In this document: one piece after another, positions 37,996 through 49,400 of the stretch
Layout: every line of letters starts with the position of its first letter
Numbering within the stretch: position 1 is the first letter of the stretch
Assembly: GCA_026874595.1 (NCBI GenBank)
Contig: CM049320.1
Coordinates: 26,885,214 to 26,949,213, forward strand
Reading direction: 5' to 3'
DNA: 64,000 bases
Source: Sipunculus nudus
Taxonomy: Eukaryota > Annelida > Sipuncula > Golfingiida > Sipunculidae
Made by a program: the position numbers and the translations under genes
The notes under the pieces: generated by a model
The model's database searches: none
The model's input: only the letters and a program-made list of their open reading frames with translations
What the model was told of the DNA's origin: nothing

Positions 37996-39457
37996 ATGGA
38001 GTCAGGGTCTCGCAAGCGCAAACGCCATGTCCTGTCACTTGAAGACAAGCTCAGCATTCTGGAGGGACTTGATCGAGGCACCAAGGCAGCTGAGCTGACC
38101 AGAGAGTTCAATGTTGGCAGATCTACTATTAGTGACATCAAGAACAGTGGTCAGAAGCTAAAGGATTTCAAGGGCCAGATGCCAGACACGCATGCTTCCA
38201 AGGGACGAAAGACGATGCGCACGGCGTCTTATGACAAGCTGGATGCGGCCGTATACACATGGTTTCTGCAGGAACGTTCCAAAGGCAGCCCCATCTCCGG
38301 TCCAATCCTGATGGAAAAGGCAGCGATGTACAACAAGTCGATGCATGGCTCTGACAGTACATTTTTGGCGTCAAGTGGGTGGCTCAAGCGGTTCAAGGAA
38401 CGTCACGGCATCCGGCAGCTTGAGATTCAGGGCGAGGCCTTGTCAGCGGACACCAGCCACATCGACGAATTCCGATCCCACGTGCGTGAATTGCAAGAAC
38501 GGGAAGGTTTGAGAGACTGTCAAGTGTACAACGCCGACGAGACAGGTCTCTACTGGAAGGTTTTGCCTGACAAAACCCTAGCTGATGCGTCCGAGAAATG
38601 TGCTCCTGGACATAAGGTGTCAAAAGAGCGGATTACTGCTCTGTTGTGCACCAACGCAACCGGTGAACACAAAGTGCGCCCCCTGGTGATCGGGAAGTCA
38701 ACTAAACCAAGGTGTTTCAAGCACGTGAACATGGACTCCCTGCCTGTGGCGTATCGGGCTCAGAAAAACGCGTGGATGAGCCGTGAGCTCTTCACGGATT
38801 GGTTTCACCAGGAATTCGTCCCGTCCGTCCGTCCGTCAGTATGCCAGGGAGGGTCTGAGGCAGACGCCAGCACGCGCATTACTTCTTGTGGACAACTGCC
38901 CCGCCCATCCCATTGAAGATGAACTGCGGACTAGTGACGGGAACATATGGTGTATCTTCCTACCGAAGAACTGCACCAGCAAGATGCAGCCCTGTGATAC
39001 TGGCATCATAGAATGTACAAAACGATATCATCGTAAACGCTTGCTGTCATCCTTGCTTGCAGACTGCGTCGACAACAGCTTGTCCATCATAGAACGGATG
39101 CCCGGTTTCAATTTGCGTGATGCCATCAACCTGTTAGGTGATGCCTGGAATGACCTGAGACAGTCTACAATCCACAAGTGCTGGAAGAATTACCTTTTTC
39201 TGGAGCTTAAATCTCCTGCTGGTGCTCAGCCCCCAGCTGATGCGGATGAGGTGGAATCACCGACAGACATTCAGGTCAGCTCAGTTGCCAAGGCGGTGGA
39301 CTCGGACTACAGTGAACTGATAGTTGATGACTGGCTCCACTGTGATGGTGATCTACCAACTGCTGCAATGCTGACAGACGAGGAGATTGTGCAGTCAGTC
39401 ACTCAAGAAGCTGCTCCCGAGACATCTGATAATGAGGAAGACACATCGGCCCCGTGA
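37996..39457 (+). pseudogene. pogo/Tigger-like transposase, one 4-bp frameshift
   Basis: Codes for a cut-and-paste transposase of the Tc1/mariner superfamily, pogo branch. In order: an N-terminal CENP-B-type helix-turn-helix (LSLEDKLSILEGLDRGTKAA, then FNVGRSTISDIK); a second CENP-B-like helix-turn-helix with SGWLKRFKERHGI; then a DDE/DDD catalytic domain with NADETGLYWK (first Asp), LLLVDNCPAHP (second) and TSKMQPCDTGII (third). The acidic C-terminus includes SDNEEDTS. The frame changes at about 38820-38836, where CCGT is present four times; three copies would keep one frame. The span less 4 bp is 1458 nt, exactly 486 codons with the stop, normal for the family. All three catalytic aspartates are intact, so the break looks recent. 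A polymorphic or mis-assembled microsatellite unit is the alternative to true inactivation. Confidence 0.88.
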
Positions 39458-39590
39458 AGCCCCCGCCCACAGCTTCAGAGGCATTTGTTCATGTCGAAGG
39501 TGTTCTATCGTGGTTAGAGAGCCTACCGAAGGCCGACCCGAATGCAGTGAAATAAAAAAAAATGATTAAACAATATCTCTACTGCATGAC

Positions 39591-39699
39591 TGGTCGTTTC
39601 TTGGTTTCAATTACAGGCGTGTCGTAGTGCAATTTCTAATTTTATCTTTTGATTTTATTAGTATAGGAATATCAACGGTGGGTACGTGCAGTGAATAAA
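39591..39699 (+). promoter_or_regulatory. 5' region and possible leader splice sites of the CARD-ankyrin gene
   Basis: Acceptor-like sites occur at tttcaattacag (ends about 39616), ttttgattttattag (about 39661) and gtgcag (39690), and an in-frame TAG at 39664 precedes the ATG. The start codon may therefore lie in an exon with a spliced 5' leader. No TATA box or initiator was assigned. Confidence 0.4.
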
Positions 39700-39843
39700 A
39701 TGGAAAAACCATTGCCTCATCAAGTTGCCATTTCGTCTTTTCGAGTGAAGATATGCCGTATGCTTGACGTACGAAGTACACTTTTATTGGACGATTTGGT
39801 CACAAAAGGAGCGATTTCGGAAAATCAGCTGGAACACATTAAG
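39700..39843 (+). CDS. exon 1: start codon and first half of CARD
   Basis: 48 codons from an ATG preceded in frame by TAG at 39664. The product includes ISSFRVKICRMLDVRSTLLL and DDLVTKGAISENQLEHIK, the helix pattern of a CARD N-half (acidic Leu-rich helix 2, then G-x-(I/L)-(S/T)-E). Ends in phase 0 at AAG|gtaata. Confidence 0.85.
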
Positions 39844-40066
39844 GTAATATCGATGTAGTTTTTTTGTATATATTGGGGAAAATACATGAAAACGATAGTT
39901 TATAATATAAGAAAAGCTGTAACTCATACCTGATCTCTAGATATAAATATAAATACCCCACCTTTAGGCATTCAATTTAAGACTGTTCTAATACCCGAAT
40001 CACTCATGATGCACGATACACACATGATACAAGTGTTCTGCGATTCATCTTCTAGGAAGTCAAGAG

Positions 40067-40141
<75 letters not shown>

Positions 40142-43100
40142 CAAATATGAACGTATACTTTAAGGTGCAGGACACAAACTTACTTCAGGTTTCTGCACTT
40201 CTCTCCCACCTGAGACGACGTCCCCCTGAGGACTTTTGCAAATTTCTTGGGGCACTTCGAGAGAATGAACATGAACATTTGGCTGATATCATAGAGGGTG
40301 AGCGCAAAATCTAATACTTTAAATGTCACGTTTTGCTTTATATAATGATATGAGCTAATTTCTATTCTGGCCAGAACAAATATATATTTCAGGTGGGAGT
40401 GATGGTGAGACGGGCTCGACCATATTTACCAAACCTCATATTGTGTTCGTTGCAAACTCGGGTGACATAGATGATCCAGGAGTGCGCGCACTCCTCGAAG
40501 ACATGCGGATATCTTTGTCGTATATAGATGGTGAAAAGATCGCCGAAATTGTCCATCCAGAGACCATAACCTCACTTGACCCAAATGATATTACTTTCAT
40601 CATGGGAATTGTCCCAGATACCGCTGCTTTGGTTAGAGAAATAATCGCACGTGTGCCTGGAAAAATATCAGCTTCATACCTTATTACAGACACCACTGAT
40701 GAAAGTCTTGAACAGGATAACAAATTTACTGCGATTCAAAGATGTAAATCTGACTATATGTCCCACCCAAACAAAGTATTCTTCCTTGGTGAGGCTGTAG
40801 AGAAGGACTGGGTTAAGCATTTAGATCATGGATTAGAATTTTTCCTGTTCATTCCTACACCAACCTGGATCAACGAAAAATGTTTAGCTTCTAGAGGAAT
40901 AAAAAGCACACAAATGCAGGTGCTTGTTGATCTGTCACGTATGAAGCTGAAGGACCTTACAAAAATATGCTTAGAGAGCCTTCGAAACTTAATTAATGAG
41001 GCAGAGCATTTGGAGGTTTCAATACTTGTGCCGAGGGAGGCTGATGCTGAATATATGTCCCATCTCCCTGATTCTGCAAACATATTACAACTGTCCTCAA
41101 AACAGGAAATTCTGTTCAGGTTTAGAGATAACACAGTATGGGTGTATCTTGAGGATGAGCGACCCTTGACCTGGATACGTATGTTACCAGTTGTCTATGG
41201 GATCCCTCAGTTGGTACCCTGCGAGTCAGAAATATTAAAAATCCTTGACAATGAGGGATTTACACAAACATTCACATGGTATAACACTGAGTCGTTAGCG
41301 CAAAGCGTAAATAACTTAGTTTGCCATCCAAAGGAAGCTTACGACTGTGCCCGGAGGGTAACAGCTGGCTTTCTCTGCTGTCCAACGGTGGTTCAATCCA
41401 GAACAGACTTTCTAAAGACATGTTTCTGTAAGTAGCGCCTTTCAATTATTCCCTAAGAGACAATAAATATTTTTATAAAGGTTGAAATATGTTATTCAAC
41501 TTCTGTGTGAAACGTGTCGAATGTCAAGGGGACAAAGAAGAAAGAAAAAGTAAGTACACACGTAATAAATGACAAACTCCAGTTGTATTATTACCTATAT
41601 GGTGATTGCAACACATTATATTCCTTGACATATTGTAATAGCTAAAGGTCAAATAAAAGCAATTTAATTGGATACAACTAGTTAATACATTTATACTAAA
41701 AGTGTTGTTCTTACATGAATATATGTATAGAAAGTCTACAACCCCTATAATTTCAAATGTCACAGGAATGAGATATGTATCTATATTTCAAATATTTATT
41801 AAACAGCACAAAACATGGTTCGGTTGAGAACAAGGGTGGTTACAAAATTGTCTGAATTAGGGGAAAGTGTACTTCCAAGTGAAGCAGCCATATACAGTGT
41901 CCTTGCCAATGCCCTGAGAGCTTTGACCGGTTACCCAAGCTGGTTATCTGAAGAGGAGAGCACAAAGAGTCCAATGCAAGTAAACTTGAAGATTCTGAAA
42001 GAACTTGACAAGAAGCTAACCGGTGGGGCCAGACGTATTTCTGTCAGCGAGGGATCGGTTGATCAGTGGCTCTATGTGCGGGATGAAGAAGTCTATTGTA
42101 AACTTGAGAGAAATGTCTGGAAAGGGACGACATCAAATGCAATGTTGGGTGTTCTCCTCCTCATGTGGCCATGTGTTTCACCTAATGAAAATCCAAAAAA
42201 TTATGGCATCCAGATGGACCTTCACGCACATGAACCCGGGGAAGAGAAAACAGGTAAGTGATGAAACAGTTACATCACCATACTGAAACAAATATCTAAC
42301 CACAAACGATGGCTTTATTTAATTACATATTGGTATTAATTTTATCCGTGTAAATATTATTGTATTGATTGACGGAGAGCTGCATTGGTGAAATATATTT
42401 TTTTTTCCCAGTCGTTGCCACACATAAAGCGTGGATGGAAGACAAAAAGGTAGTTTTTTTAACGAAAAGTTACGCTTGACCAATTTATTATTATTCGTGT
42501 AGCAGAAAGATAAGTGATATATTTAGAAGACTAAGTCTTATACCTGGTCATCACATATGTAATATAAATTTAAAGTAACAAACAAAGTGGTAAACATTAA
42601 AATTTAAAAAAAATGTGTTTCAGTCTCTACAATCACATATTTTTACATGTATTACTTGTACATATGGAAATATAACACAAATCTTGTGGATAAGGACGGG
42701 AGGACATGGCTGCATAAAGGTGCTGCTATCGGTTGTCTAGAGACTATTAGACTGCTTTCTGAGCGAGAAGCCGAAATTGATCCCATTGATAAGGTAACTA
42801 TTTAAAATACTTTTTGAAAACATAAAGATAAACACCGAAGGCATAAATAACCAACACCTAGATCAAGATCCTTAAGCCCCTTTCACACATTCACAGATAG
42901 CATCGCGGATCATCCCGGATCATTGATCTGGGATCATCCGTGTTAACTCTGGGCATTACCGTGTTAACACAATGTTGCATCCATAGTGATCCTTCGTGCA
43001 CCGGCATGTTCGGAGAAAAAATTATACCTGTATATTTTTTTTATGTCCGGGAGTACGCGGATGGAAAATTATCCGTATCATTCCTTGTAAGCACCTTGCA

Positions 43101-45535
43101 CCTCCGTGTAGACACCGTACACATCCGGGAGTGTCCGTGTAGCCACCAAGAGCTCCGTTTTTTCACCGACATTTTCCGGGTGCAACTTTTAGTTTTTTCT
43201 CCGATCATGCCGATGCACCAAGGATCACTACGGATGCAGCACGGTGTTAACACGGTGATGCCCGGTGTTTGCACGGTGATGCAGTAGATAACACGAATAA
43301 TCCCGAAAACGATGCTCCGGGATTATCCGTGTTGCTATCCGTGAATGTGAGAAAGCCCCATAAACGAAACCGCGCTGCTGCCCCTGGAACACCACGGATG
43401 AAAGTCCGTTAATGTGTAAAAGGGGCTTAACCTCCTAAATGACCTGATCCATGTAAAAGGTGCCAGATACATATTATTATTTATATTTCATTTATTATGA
43501 AGCTATAGTGGTGACTTGATCCCCATTATTTCCTTAATTTAAATATCGACGACATGGCTATGAAGTATAATCATCAAACTCGCAGTCGATGTGATATCTT
43601 TTGCCAGTACTTGTTTGCATAAAATGCATAGCTTTTTCCTCAGCCTCCAGCATCTTATAGCTTTCTTTATGATCATGCAGCGTGTTGTACACAAGAGTCA
43701 TTGTTATTTGTTATATAAATCTTCCGAAAAAAAACTTTCAAAAAGAGTTTCTCCCCACTTTTATCATCTGCTCTTGAACTCTTAAGCATGTAGGTTTCAA
43801 AGGTGTAATCTATTAAATATCCAAGGAACATTTGACTCCCATGAAAATTTCTAATTTGCTTCCTTCTGTTTTGCCTTTCCCATCAGCTTTTATGTGGATG
43901 GAACGATAAAATGTTTCTGTTTACTTCTAAACACTTCTATGTGTGTTTGCCCTAAACGACCGACGTCACGGGAATCAATGCTATTCATTAACACCTGTGT
44001 TATGAGGACTATTTTATACTTTAAAACTCTTATCCAATTAATTTGATTTGCTTTTCTCACTAGCTGTCAGAAGTCACGGGGAGCAATAAATATTTTTTTA
44101 AGAAGTACGCCTCACAAATTTTCTGTTTTACTTTTAACTCCTTCAATTAATATATATGCGTTTTTTCTAAAATAACCTATTTCACAGTACCTGTGCAAAA
44201 ATCAAATAATGTCAATGAATATACTTCAGGAACACACCACTCCTCTAATCTTGGCTTCACAGAACGGTCATCGTGACGTTGTCTGCCTTCTCCTGGAAAG
44301 GGGAGCGGCAGTAAATCACCAAGATGAGGTATTGTCAGAAAGTTTAACCTTTATTTCGACATTTAGCTATCTATAGTACTTATGATTAATTAGATTGATT
44401 GCCGTTATATCGTCAAGACGATTTATTGTGAGCTAGTGACACCTATCCTATCACAAACTGACACAATTTCAATAATATCTACGTATGTCATATTACAAAG
44501 GATCGCATGCATATACATTGATTATTTCAGTTTTATATTATTTTATATAGATTTACATTATTCTAATATCGCTCTTTCATATCTAAGAAATACCGAACTC
44601 CCCTGAGAGCAGCAGTTAACCGGAGGAAAACACAAGTCGTGAAAATCCTGCTTACAGCAGGGGCTGATGTCAACCAGGTTACTGCGGTGAGTTGCGATTT
44701 ATTAAACAAAGAAAAGTTCAGCTAAATATAGTTAGCTTTCAGGGGAATAAGATGCAAGCGTCTAACCTTTACTTTTTTATCAATAAACTTACTGTGTGTG
44801 ATCCTCTGAATAGTTTTGTAACGTCAATGTAGGGACCGAACATTTATATCCCTTTGAAAATGTATTATACGTAAACCAATCTTATTTAATAAATCACCCA
44901 TTTACAGGAACAGAGAGATTGTCTCTGGGAATCTGCTTTTCATGGATACACCGAAATTTCCTGTCTACTGATCAACCACGGCGCAAAACTCGATGTACCG
45001 GACAAGGTTCGTGGTTTATAAAATGTGATAAGATATAACATATGCCAGAGTAGCACTAATAAAATCACATGTAATCGATGTATACTCTTCATAACTTCGG
45101 ACACTAGTTTGAAAAGGGCATGCATATATTTGTGCATAATATGAAGCTTACCATACGTAATATACGAAGATACAGTGCGTACATAACGTATATTTTAGAT
45201 CAATATGGATACTAACTTGCGGTTGAAGAAAATTTATCAATCGATAGTTTCTTTTAGGATGGTATAACACCACTTATAAATGCATCACAGAGAGACCACG
45301 ACCAAGTGGTTAATTTACTTCTAAAGAATGGCGCTGATGTTGACATGCCCAGAAAGGTAAATAAACTACTGTCCACCGAATCGTTGTATATGCCCCTAAC
45401 ACAGAGAAGCAGGTAATGAATAAAATTCCAGTTTGTGTCAAACACTAGTATTTGCATTGTTTTTGTATTTCATCTGAACTAAAGCGGTTGATTTTTCGTA
45501 GTTTTTTAGAGTCCAGTCGCCCTTAGGCTAAAAGG

Positions 45536-45599
<64 letters not shown>

Positions 45600-46237
45600 A
45601 AATGCTCTAGTGGAGAATTAGAAAATTTACTTTAGTATGGGGGCTCAAACCTTATTGCTTGATGTCAAAATATTACAGATATTCAAATCGACAGAAGGGC
45701 CATAGTAAAATCTTCTTTTAACCCCCTTAAAGAGTTTCCTTTTTTAATTCATGTTAACTGCAAAAGCATTGGATATGTTTAAATTCAGGTTAGCATTATG
45801 TCCCATTGTCCAATTGTTTATATAACTGACGTATTTCCCCTTTTGAGTAATATTTTAAACATATTACTTATTGCATCCTTTCATTATGAAAAGTCCGTGT
45901 CAAGGTGTCATAACATTTTGATATAAATGATTATTATATTACATATAAGGACGGAAAAACTGCCGTAGCTTTAGCTGCTGAAGATGGTCTAGCCGATATC
46001 ATCCAGTTATTGATAAGGAACGGAGCGAACGTTGAAAAGCCAGGCCAGGTGACAACATATAATATATATTAATTTTACTGTCTATATTTGATGGGTATTA
46101 TTTCATTTCCTACTTCATGTAGTAATTCTTATGAAATAATGTATTCAGTATGGCGCCACAGGAAACATATTGCTCTATTTCTCATCATTTCCGCCATTCT
46201 GTCGTCGGTCATTCACTCTCTTTTACTCACCTTCTTG

Positions 46238-46307
<70 letters not shown>

Positions 46308-46385
46308 TGGCAGTGAACCACTTTTCTGTGTATACCCTTTCCATCTATAAAACAATGAACCAGCATGGCTATTCATATACTATAT

Positions 46386-46434
<49 letters not shown>

Positions 46435-49400
46435 CTATTATCTATTTCATGGAAATTTATTACTTTTTTAGTTCACTCTGTGAACTTATGCCATGGCGCA
46501 GCGTCCGCCGTCCACTGTCCACTGTCCACTGTCAACTGTCCACCGTCCACCGTCTGTTACCAAATATCTCAACAGCCACATCAGCTTCCTTCATGAAACT
46601 TTGCAGAATTACTGAGCATGGGATGGACATGCAAAAATAAGCTTTTGGTGGCGCCACCTATTTTGACCTACTTTCTCCGGGACGAAATAGTCTTTTCAAC
46701 TTCTTTCAAGATAAGTCATAAAGTATTAATATTTTGGCCTTCATATCATTGTCAACAGTTCCTTAGAGGAAGGGGAATAATTTGAGTATAAATTCAGTCA
46801 AGTCATATTCAAGATGGCGTCTCTACGGAACTTCAAATTCTGTTGATCGCAAAATATGACAGCTTGATGTGTTTCTATACATGATGTATTGTCTGTTAGC
46901 AAATATCTTAGGAACTGCTGCAGCCTTCAGTTTAAAATTTCACAGGAATATTGATCATGTGAATGCTAAATGATTTTGACCTCCAGGAGGCACCACCTGT
47001 GTTCACCTACTTTCTGCGGGAAAAAAATGGTCTTTTCCACTTCTTCCAAGATAAGTCACAAAGTATTGATATTTTGGCCTTCATATCATAGTCAAAAGTT
47101 CCTTAGAGAAAGAGGAATAATTTGAGTATAAATTCAGTCAAGTCATTTTCAAGATGGCGTCTCTACGGAACTTCAAATTCTGTTGATCGCAAATATGACA
47201 GCTTGATGTGTTTCTATACAAGAACAACAGTTCATGGCCAACAGTTCCTTAGAGGAAGGGGAATAATTGAGTATAAATTCAGTCAAGTCATTTTCAAGAT
47301 GGCCTCTCTACCTAACTTCAGATTCTGTCGATCGCAAAATATGACAGCTTGATGTGTTTCTTTACATGATGTATTGTCTGTTAGCAAATATCTTAGGAAC
47401 TGCTGCAGCCTTCAGTTTAAAATTTCAAAGGAATATTGATCATGTGACTGCAAAATGATTTTGACCTCCAGGTGGCGCCACCTGTGTTGACCTTCTTTCT
47501 GCGGGAAAAATGATCTTTTCCACTTCTTCCAAGATAAGTCACAAAGTATTGATATTTTGGCCTTCACATCATAGTCAACAGTTCCTTAGAGGAAGGGGAA
47601 TAATTTGAGTATAAATTCAGTCAAGTCATTTTCAAGATGGCATGTCTACCGAACTTCAAATTCTGTCAATCGCAAAATATGACAGCTTGATGTGTTTCTA
47701 TACATGAGGTATTGTCTGTTAGCAGATATCATAGGAACTGCTGCAGCCTTCAGTTTTAAAATTCACAGGAATATTGATCATATGACTGCTAAATGATTTT
47801 GACCTCCAGGTGGCGCCATCTGTGTTGCCCTTCTTTCTGCGGGAAAAAATGATCTTTTCCACTTCTTCCAAGATAAGTCACAAAGTATTAATATTTTGGC
47901 CTTCTTATCATAGTCAGCAGTTCCTTAGAGGGAGGGGAATAATTTGTGTGTGAATTCAGTCAAGTCATTTTCAAGATGGCATCTCTACAGAACTTCAAAT
48001 TGTGTGGGTTGCAAAATTTAGCAACTTGATGTGTTTCCATACAGGATGTTTTGTCTGTTACCAAATATCTTAGGAACTACTGCAGCCTTCAGTTTTAAAT
48101 TACACGAGAATATTGATCATGCGACTGCTTAATGATTTTGACTTCCAGGTGGCACCACCTGTGTTCACCTACTTTCTGCGGGAAAAAAATGGTCTTTTCC
48201 ACTTCTTCCAAGATAAGTCACAAAGTATTGATATTTTGGCCTTCATGTCATAGTCAAAAGTTCCTTAGAGGAAGAGGAATAATTTGAGTATAAATTCAGT
48301 CAAGTCATTTTCAAGATGACGTCTCTACGGAACTTCAAATTCTGTTGATCGCAAAATATGACAGCTTGATGTGTTTCTATACATGAACAACAGTTCATGG
48401 CCAACAGTTCCTTAGAGGAAGGGGAATAATTTGAGTATAAATTCAGTCAAGTCATATTCAAGACGGCGTCTCTACGGAACTTCAAAATCTGTTGATCGCA
48501 AAATATGACAGCTTGATGTGTTTCTATACATGATGTATTGTCTGTTAGCAGATATCTTAGGAAATGCTGCAGCCTTCAGTTTTAAAATTCACAGGAATAT
48601 TGATCATATGACTGCTAAATGATTTTGACCTCCAGGTGGCGCCATCTGTGTTGCCCTTCTTTCTGCCGGAAAAATGATCTTTTCCACTTCTTCCAAGATA
48701 AGTCACAAAGTATTAATATTTTGGCCTTCTTATCATAGTCAGCAGTTCCTTAGAGGGAGGGAAATAATTTGTGTGTGAATTCAGTCAAGTCATTTTCAAG
48801 ATAGCATCTCTACAGAACTTCAAATTGTGTTGGTTGCAAAATTTAGCAACTTGATGTGTTTCCATACAGGATGTTTTGTCTGTTACCAAATATCTTAGGA
48901 ACTACTGCAGCCTTCAGTTTTAAATTACACAGGAATATTGATCATGCGACTGCTTAATGATTTTGACCTCCAGGTGGCGCCACCTGTGTTGACCTACTTT
49001 CTGCGGGAGAAAATAGTCCTTTTCACTTCTTTCAAGTTAATTCATAACGTAATAATATCTTGGCCATTATGTTATAGTCATCACTTCCTTAGAGGAAATG
49101 AAATAATTTGAGTATAAAATCAGTCAATTCATTTTCAAGATGGCGTCACTACGGAACTTCAAATTGTGTCGATTGCAAAATTTGACAGCTTGATATGTTT
49201 CTATACATGATGTATTGTCTGTTACGAACTATCTTAGGAACTGCATCATGTGACTGCTAAATAATTTGACCTGCAGGTGGCGCCACCTGTGTTTACCTAC
49301 TTTCTACAGGTTGTAATGGTCTTTTTTGCTTTTCCAAGATATGTCATAAAGGATAAATACTTTGGCCTTCATATCATTGTCAACAGTTCCTTAGAGGAAG

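Larger units (their letters stand above)
37440..39590 (+). mobile_element. pogo/Tigger-like DNA transposon, right TIR not found
   Basis: The left end sits next to a TA (37438-37439) and begins cagtggagcgccgttcatcc, typical of pogo-group termini. Four subterminal copies of a cgtttatccgtaa-like iteron follow (37451, 37466, 37482, 37522), plausible transposase-binding sites. A transposase frame (37996-39457) and an aataaa poly(A) signal (about 39550) come next. No reverse complement of the left end was found before the next gene's first exon at 39700, so the right end is deleted or too diverged to see. It ends about 100 bp upstream of the CARD-ankyrin gene's first coding exon. Confidence 0.8.

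Noticed and set aside
37996..39457. Domesticated (host-used) pogo-type gene
   Set aside because: Frameshifted, with a transposon left end and subterminal iterons still attached; no sign of selection as a host gene.
42624..42694. Possible membrane span in the tyrosine-rich segment before ankyrin repeat 1
   Set aside because: Too polar and broken by Lys/Asn to be a convincing transmembrane helix.
42940..43287. 115-codon plus-strand frame and its 77-codon minus-strand counterpart
   Set aside because: Their similarity to each other comes from the palindromic MITE, not from coding.
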